From Trebonia sp. (GTDB lineage Bacteria > Actinomycetota > Actinomycetes > Streptosporangiales > Streptosporangiaceae): a stretch of DNA of 8,348 nucleotides. This document shows positions 5,834 through 8,348 of this stretch, piece by piece. The DNA is taken from assembly GCA_030038035.1 (NCBI GenBank), contig JASHPP010000219.1:1-8348 (forward strand), read 5' to 3'. The first letter of the stretch is position 1; every line of letters begins with the position of its first letter. Under the pieces are notes generated by a model. The model had not been told where the DNA came from. It made no database searches and saw only the letters and a list, made by a program, of their open reading frames with translations. The translations under genes and the position numbers were made by a program.

Positions 5834-6871
5834 ATGCGAGTGGGAGTGCTTACCGGCGGCGGCGACTGCCCCGGCCTGAACGCCGTCATCCGCGCCGTGG
5901 TGCGCAGGGGGATCCAGGAGTTCGGCCTGGAGTTCGTGGGATTCCGGGACGGGTGGCGGGGGCCGCTAGAGGCGGACACGGTGCCGCTCGACGTCCACGC
6001 GGTGCGCGGCATCCTGCCGCGGGGCGGCACGATCCTCGGCTCGTCGCGGACGAACCCGTTCAAGGAGAACGGCCCCGGCCGCAACGGCGTCGAGCGGATC
6101 AAGGACAACCTGGCCGGACTGGGCGTCGACGCGCTGATCGTGATCGGCGGCGAGGACACCCTCGGCGTGGCGAGCCGCCTGCACGAGGAGGGCATCCCGG
6201 TCGTCGGCGTGCCGAAGACCATCGACAACGACCTCGGCGCGACCGACTACACCTTCGGCTTCGATACCGCGGTGAACATCGCCATGGAGGCGATCGACCG
6301 GCTGCACACCACGGCGGAGAGCCACCACCGGGCGCTGATCGTCGAGGTGATGGGCCGGAACGCGGGCTGGATCGCGCTGCATGCCGGGCTGGCCGGCGGC
6401 GCGAACGTCATCCTGATCCCGGAGCGCCCGTTCGACATCGAGAAGGTGTGCTCATGGGTGGAGCACCGGTTCCAGACCAGGTACGCGCCGATCGTGGTGG
6501 TCGCCGAGGGCGCGCACCCGGTGCACGAGGAGCTGACGGCTACGAGCGGGCAGTTTGACTCGTTCGGGCACGTCCGGCTCGGCGGGGTCGGCCAGATGCT
6601 GGCCGACGAGATCGAGAAATGCACTGGCAAGGAGGCCCGCTGCACGGTGCTCGGCCACATCCAGCGGGGCGGCACGCCGACCGCCTACGACCGGGTGCTC
6701 GCCACGCGCTTCGGGCTGCACGCCGTCGCGGCGGTGCACGACGAGGCGTTCGGCACGATGGTGGCCTTGCGCGGCACCGAGATCATCCGCGTCCCCATCG
6801 CCGAGGCCACCCGCGAGCTCAAGCTCGTCCCGGCCGAACGCTACGCGGAAGCCGAAGTCTTCTTCGGCTGA
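5834..6871 (+). CDS. pfp: 6-phosphofructokinase, group III, predicted pyrophosphate-dependent
   Basis: A 345-residue cytosolic PfkA-superfamily enzyme converting fructose-6-phosphate to fructose-1,6-bisphosphate in glycolysis. Motifs: GGGDCPGLNA (8-17), GGEDT (105-109), PKTIDNDL (127-134, catalytic base D131), MGRNAGW (173-179), IPERPF (195-200) and HIQRGGTPTAYDR (275-287). The donor site is decisive. E. coli ATP-PfkA has GGDGS with Gly104 and Gly124; here the equivalents are Asp108 and Lys128. That Asp/Lys pair is the signature of PPi-dependent enzymes, including the Amycolatopsis methanolica PPi-PFK, which this sequence resembles closely from memory. Streptomyces ATP-PFKs of the same group have Gly at the first position. 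PPi enzymes work reversibly, so it could serve glycolysis and gluconeogenesis. The ATG at 5834 is chosen because MRVGVLTGGGD is the usual family N-terminus; another ATG-like extension to 5813 would overlap the acyltransferase gene and bypass the -10 box. Confidence 0.92.
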   Translation: MRVGVLTGGGDCPGLNAVIRAVVRRGIQEFGLEFVGFRDGWRGPLEADTVPLDVHAVRGILPRGGTILGSSRTNPFKENGPGRNGVERIKDNLAGLGVDALIVIGGEDTLGVASRLHEEGIPVVGVPKTIDNDLGATDYTFGFDTAVNIAMEAIDRLHTTAESHHRALIVEVMGRNAGWIALHAGLAGGANVILIPERPFDIEKVCSWVEHRFQTRYAPIVVVAEGAHPVHEELTATSGQFDSFGHVRLGGVGQMLADEIEKCTGKEARCTVLGHIQRGGTPTAYDRVLATRFGLHAVAAVHDEAFGTMVALRGTEIIRVPIAEATRELKLVPAERYAEAEVFFG

Positions 6872-7018
6872 CGCCCGGCCCTTGGCCTGGCGGTGGGACC
6901 CCCAGCGCCGGTCAAAACCCGCCGGGTCGTCTGGAGCGCGGGTGGGGCTGGGTGACCACGCCGCACACGTTGCTCGGGCGGCGTGCGTGAGCTACCGTGC
7001 GCCTGCCATCCGCAGGTG
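6872..7018. other. Intergenic stretch without recognisable features
   Basis: The 273-base gap between the phosphofructokinase and PadR genes begins with about 147 bases in which I see no gene and no convincing terminator. Short GGCC-type complementarity just after 6880 is too weak to call in DNA of this composition. Confidence 0.5.
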
Positions 7019-7024
7019 TATACT
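7019..7024 (+). promoter_or_regulatory. -10 box of the padR promoter
   Basis: TATACT is one mismatch from TATAAT, striking in this GC-rich window, and predicts transcription starting near 7031. No clear -35 box is present, so an activator or an extended -10 (preceding GTG) may help. It overlaps the first of three palindromic repeats, as expected for a repressed promoter. The resulting leader would be about 115 bases. Confidence 0.5.
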
Positions 7025-7094
7025 CGTATCCGAGTACTCTATGCAGAGGACTCGCTGACGAGAACTTGGTGGCGAGAACTCGCGGACGAGCACT
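7021..7094. repeat. Three palindromic operator-like repeats at exact 28-bp spacing
   Basis: The 17-base pattern ACTCG-N4-CGAG-N-ACT occurs at 7022-7038, 7050-7066 and 7078-7094, each copy starting 28 bases after the last. The centre of each is a CTCG-N4-CGAG palindrome with a different N4 (TATC, CTGA, CGGA). The first has the longest arms, TACTCG/CGAGTA (7021-7036), and overlaps the TATACT -10 box. Because 28 is not a multiple of three, the periodicity cannot come from a repeated peptide. Binding by the PadR protein encoded just downstream is the likeliest role; alternatively the repeats act in RNA as three small tetraloop hairpins. Confidence 0.75.
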
Positions 7095-7103
7095 CATCGC
7101 ACC

Positions 7104-7117
7104 GGGGAGACATCCCC
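7104..7117. repeat. Inverted repeat GGGGA-N4-TCCCC in the padR leader
   Basis: GGGGA (7104-7108) and TCCCC (7113-7117) are perfect inverted arms around GACA. The centre is 26 bases after the centre of the third CTCG palindrome, nearly continuing the 28-base period, with the same 4-base spacer but a different sequence. It ends 11 bases before the GGGAGG ribosome-binding site, so as an RNA hairpin it could affect translation of padR. Confidence 0.4.
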
Positions 7118-7144
7118 TCGCAGCAGGCGGGAGGCGCGAGGCCA

Positions 7145-7825
7145 GTGGCCAAGCGGCGCAAGGTGGGTAACCTGCTCGCGCTCGCGCTGCTGTCGCTGCT
7201 GGCGCAGCGGCCGATGTACCCCTACGAGATGGCCCAGACGCTGCGGGCGCGCGGCAAGGACAAGGCCATCAAGATCAACTGGGGCTCGCTGTACACGGTC
7301 GTCCAGAATCTTGAGAAGTACGGCTTGATCCAGGCGACCGGCACGGTCAGGGCGGGCCGGCAGCCCGAGCGGACGACCTACGAGATCACCGCAGCCGGCC
7401 GCGCCGAGCTCAGGGACTGGCTGCGCGAGCTGCTCAGCGTCCCGCGGGACGAGTACGGCGGCTTCGTGGCCGCGCTGTCAGAAGGCGGCATCCTGCCGCC
7501 CGCCGAGGTGGTGGAATTGCTCACCACGCGGCTGGCCGCGCTGGACACCCTGAACGCGGCGAACGAGGCGGACCTGAAGCTGTGGACCCAGCGGCTGCCG
7601 CGGATCGTGCTCATCGAGGCCGAATACCAGCTCGCCATGCGCAAGGCCCAGGCCGGCTGGGTACGCGGCCTGCTCCTCGAGATCGTCCAGGGGACGCTCA
7701 GCGGGATAGAGATGTGGCGGCAGATCCACGAGACCGGGGAGATGCCCGCGCAGATGAAGGAGCTTGACGACCTGGCGCTAAGGGGGTGGCCCGAGCCCGA
7801 AGCCGACGACACGGAAGACACGTAA
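7145..7825 (+). CDS. PadR-family transcriptional regulator
   Basis: A 226-residue DNA-binding regulator. The N-terminal PadR winged helix covers about residues 7-95: NLLALALLSLLAQRPMYPYEMA forms the opening helices, GSLYTVVQNLEKYGLI (48-63) is the recognition-helix region typical of the family, and PERTTYEITAAGRAEL (74-89) is the wing and following helix. The remainder (about 100-215) is a helical C-terminal dimerisation/ligand domain, making this the longer PadR type. GTG at 7145 is chosen because GGGAGG (7129-7134) lies 10 bases upstream and VAKRRKVGNLL suits a PadR N-terminus; the frame opens back to 6983, but that start would precede the predicted promoter. PadR proteins often repress themselves and a neighbouring multidrug exporter. 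The three upstream palindromes and the ABC ATPase gene downstream fit that role. The ligand is unknown. Confidence 0.92.
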   Translation: MAKRRKVGNLLALALLSLLAQRPMYPYEMAQTLRARGKDKAIKINWGSLYTVVQNLEKYGLIQATGTVRAGRQPERTTYEITAAGRAELRDWLRELLSVPRDEYGGFVAALSEGGILPPAEVVELLTTRLAALDTLNAANEADLKLWTQRLPRIVLIEAEYQLAMRKAQAGWVRGLLLEIVQGTLSGIEMWRQIHETGEMPAQMKELDDLALRGWPEPEADDTEDT

Positions 7826-7828
7826 GAC

Positions 7829-7867
7829 GACCCCGGCCTGGTGGGGCAACACCAGAAAGCCGGGGTC
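7829..7867 (+). terminator. Strong hairpin after padR (terminator or attenuator)
   Basis: Starting 3 bases after the padR stop codon, GACCCCGGC (7829-7837) pairs perfectly with GCCGGGGTC (7859-7867), and inside it CTGGTG (7838-7843) pairs with CACCAG (7850-7855) around GGGCAA. The result is a 15-bp stem with a 3-base AAA bulge on one side. No U-tract follows. It could end padR transcription, or only reduce read-through into the ABC transporter gene 126 bases later. Confidence 0.7.
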
Positions 7868-7938
7868 GCAACCTCATCACGAATCCCGCGGTTTGGCGGC
7901 ATCCGGTTAACGAGGCCCAATCCATGAGTGTAGCCGGG

Positions 7939-7984
7939 CTCCTCGCCGCGGGACTGATCACGCACGACCAGCAACCGCGAGGAG
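7939..7984 (+). promoter_or_regulatory. Inverted repeat covering the ABC gene's ribosome-binding site
   Basis: CTCCTCGC (7939-7946) is a perfect inverted match to GCGAGGAG (7977-7984). The second arm contains the Shine-Dalgarno sequence GAGGAG (7979-7984), 9 bases before the ATG at 7994. If transcribed, the 30-base loop would close on an 8-bp stem and hide the ribosome-binding site. A small frame beginning ATG 7924, preceded by GAGG at 7912-7915, runs through this stem, so its translation could open it. Control of translation is inferred. Confidence 0.45.
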
Positions 7985-7993
7985 TTATCCGCC

Positions 7994-8348
7994 ATGTTCT
8001 CCATCGAGGCGCGCGGCCTCGTCAAGACCTACCAGGCGGCCGGCAAGAACAAGAGCCGCATCACGGCGCTCGCCGGCCTTGACCTCAGCGTCCCCAAGGG
8101 CACGATCTTCGCCCTCGTCGGCCCGAACGGCGCCGGCAAGACCACCACGGTCAAGATCCTCACCACGCTCGCCACCCCCGACGAGGGCACCGCGCGCGTC
8201 GCGGGCATCGACGTCCTGGCCAGCCCCGGGCGGGCGAGAACGGTGATCGGCGTGGTCGCGCAGCGTTCCGGCGCCGACCCGATGGCCACCGGCCGGGAGA
8301 ACCTGATCCTGCAGGGCCACCTGCACGGCCTCGACACGAGGACCGCCA
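7994..8348 (+). CDS. DrrA-type ABC transporter ATPase, N-terminal part
   Basis: The first 118 residues of an ABC transporter nucleotide-binding protein that runs off the right edge. Visible parts: an N-terminal strand FSIEARGLVKTYQ, Walker A GPNGAGKT (43-50), the following TTVKILTTLATPDEGTARVAGIDV, and the Q-loop VVAQRSG with Q90. Signature, Walker B and H-loop lie beyond the window. The wording around Walker A and the Q-loop resembles the daunorubicin-resistance (DrrA) exporter family, so a permease gene is expected downstream. The enzyme would power export of a drug or lipid from the inner face of the membrane. ATG at 7994 follows GAGGAG (7979-7984) by 9 bases. The adjacent PadR gene suggests inducible expression. 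The substrate cannot be told from this fragment. Confidence 0.9.
   Translation, partial: MFSIEARGLVKTYQAAGKNKSRITALAGLDLSVPKGTIFALVGPNGAGKTTTVKILTTLATPDEGTARVAGIDVLASPGRARTVIGVVAQRSGADPMATGRENLILQGHLHGLDTRTA

Noticed and set aside
7021..7094. CRISPR array or mobile-element ends as an explanation for the 28-bp periodic repeats
   Set aside because: The conserved core is only 17 bases with internal palindromes, the intervening sequence is 11 bases, and no cas or transposase genes are present.
6983..7144. N-terminal extension of PadR from GTG 6983
   Set aside because: It would begin upstream of the TATACT promoter and run through 28-bp repeats that shift frame each copy. The GTG at 7145 has a ribosome-binding site and gives a normal PadR N-terminus.
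1..8348. A new multi-gene defence or biosynthetic system
   Set aside because: All genes but two belong to ordinary lipid, glycolytic or regulator/exporter families, and the two unknown proteins show no defence-like domains. The unusual signal here is regulatory DNA, not a gene cluster.

Overview
The window is high-GC DNA (roughly 70% by eye) with dense, G/C-ending-codon genes. Its gene families (a PimB'-like mannosyltransferase, a FadD15-like acyl-CoA ligase, an actinobacterial group III phosphofructokinase, and a PadR regulator next to a DrrA-type ABC ATPase) point to an actinomycete, probably near Streptosporangiales, Pseudonocardiales or Streptomycetales. The genus cannot be fixed from the sequence. 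Most of the window looks like conserved lipid and central-carbon housekeeping neighbourhood. The last ~1.3 kb is a regulator/transporter unit.

Layout. Positions 1-378 hold the 3' end of a GT4 mannosyltransferase (+). It faces a long-chain acyl-CoA synthetase (-, 412-2217), and a strong two-way hairpin (378-405) fills the gap. Diverging from the synthetase is a metallophosphoesterase (+, 2293-3072), followed by an unrecognised CxxCxxC protein (+, 3088-3654). The 3' end of that gene overlaps, tail to tail, a two-helix membrane protein (-, 3481-4050). The membrane protein forms a two-gene minus-strand unit with an Est30-like serine esterase (-, 4060-4869). The divergent gap 4870-5061 holds three tandem ~26-bp repeats. 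A PlsC-type acyltransferase (+, 5062-5823) is followed almost at once by a 6-phosphofructokinase (+, 5834-6871) whose active-site signature predicts pyrophosphate rather than ATP as donor. A PadR-family regulator (+, 7145-7825) and the start of a DrrA-like ABC transporter ATPase (+, 7994 to window end) close the window.

How the parts may work together. The mannosyltransferase, acyl-CoA ligase, esterase and acyltransferase suit envelope-lipid synthesis and turnover. The phosphofructokinase is glycolytic. The PadR/ABC pair looks like a self-regulated export system. Its regulatory DNA is the most unusual part of the window: three copies of ACTCG-N4-CGAG-N-ACT, spaced exactly 28 bp apart, lie between the PadR promoter and its start codon, with the first overlapping a TATACT -10 box. 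A strong hairpin follows padR, and a second inverted repeat masks the ABC gene's ribosome-binding site.

Three plus-strand genes (2293, 3088, 5834) have no good Shine-Dalgarno sequence but carry a TANNNT -10 box 6-7 nt before ATG, which predicts leaderless transcripts. No RNA genes, insertion sequences, CRISPR arrays or phage genes were seen.
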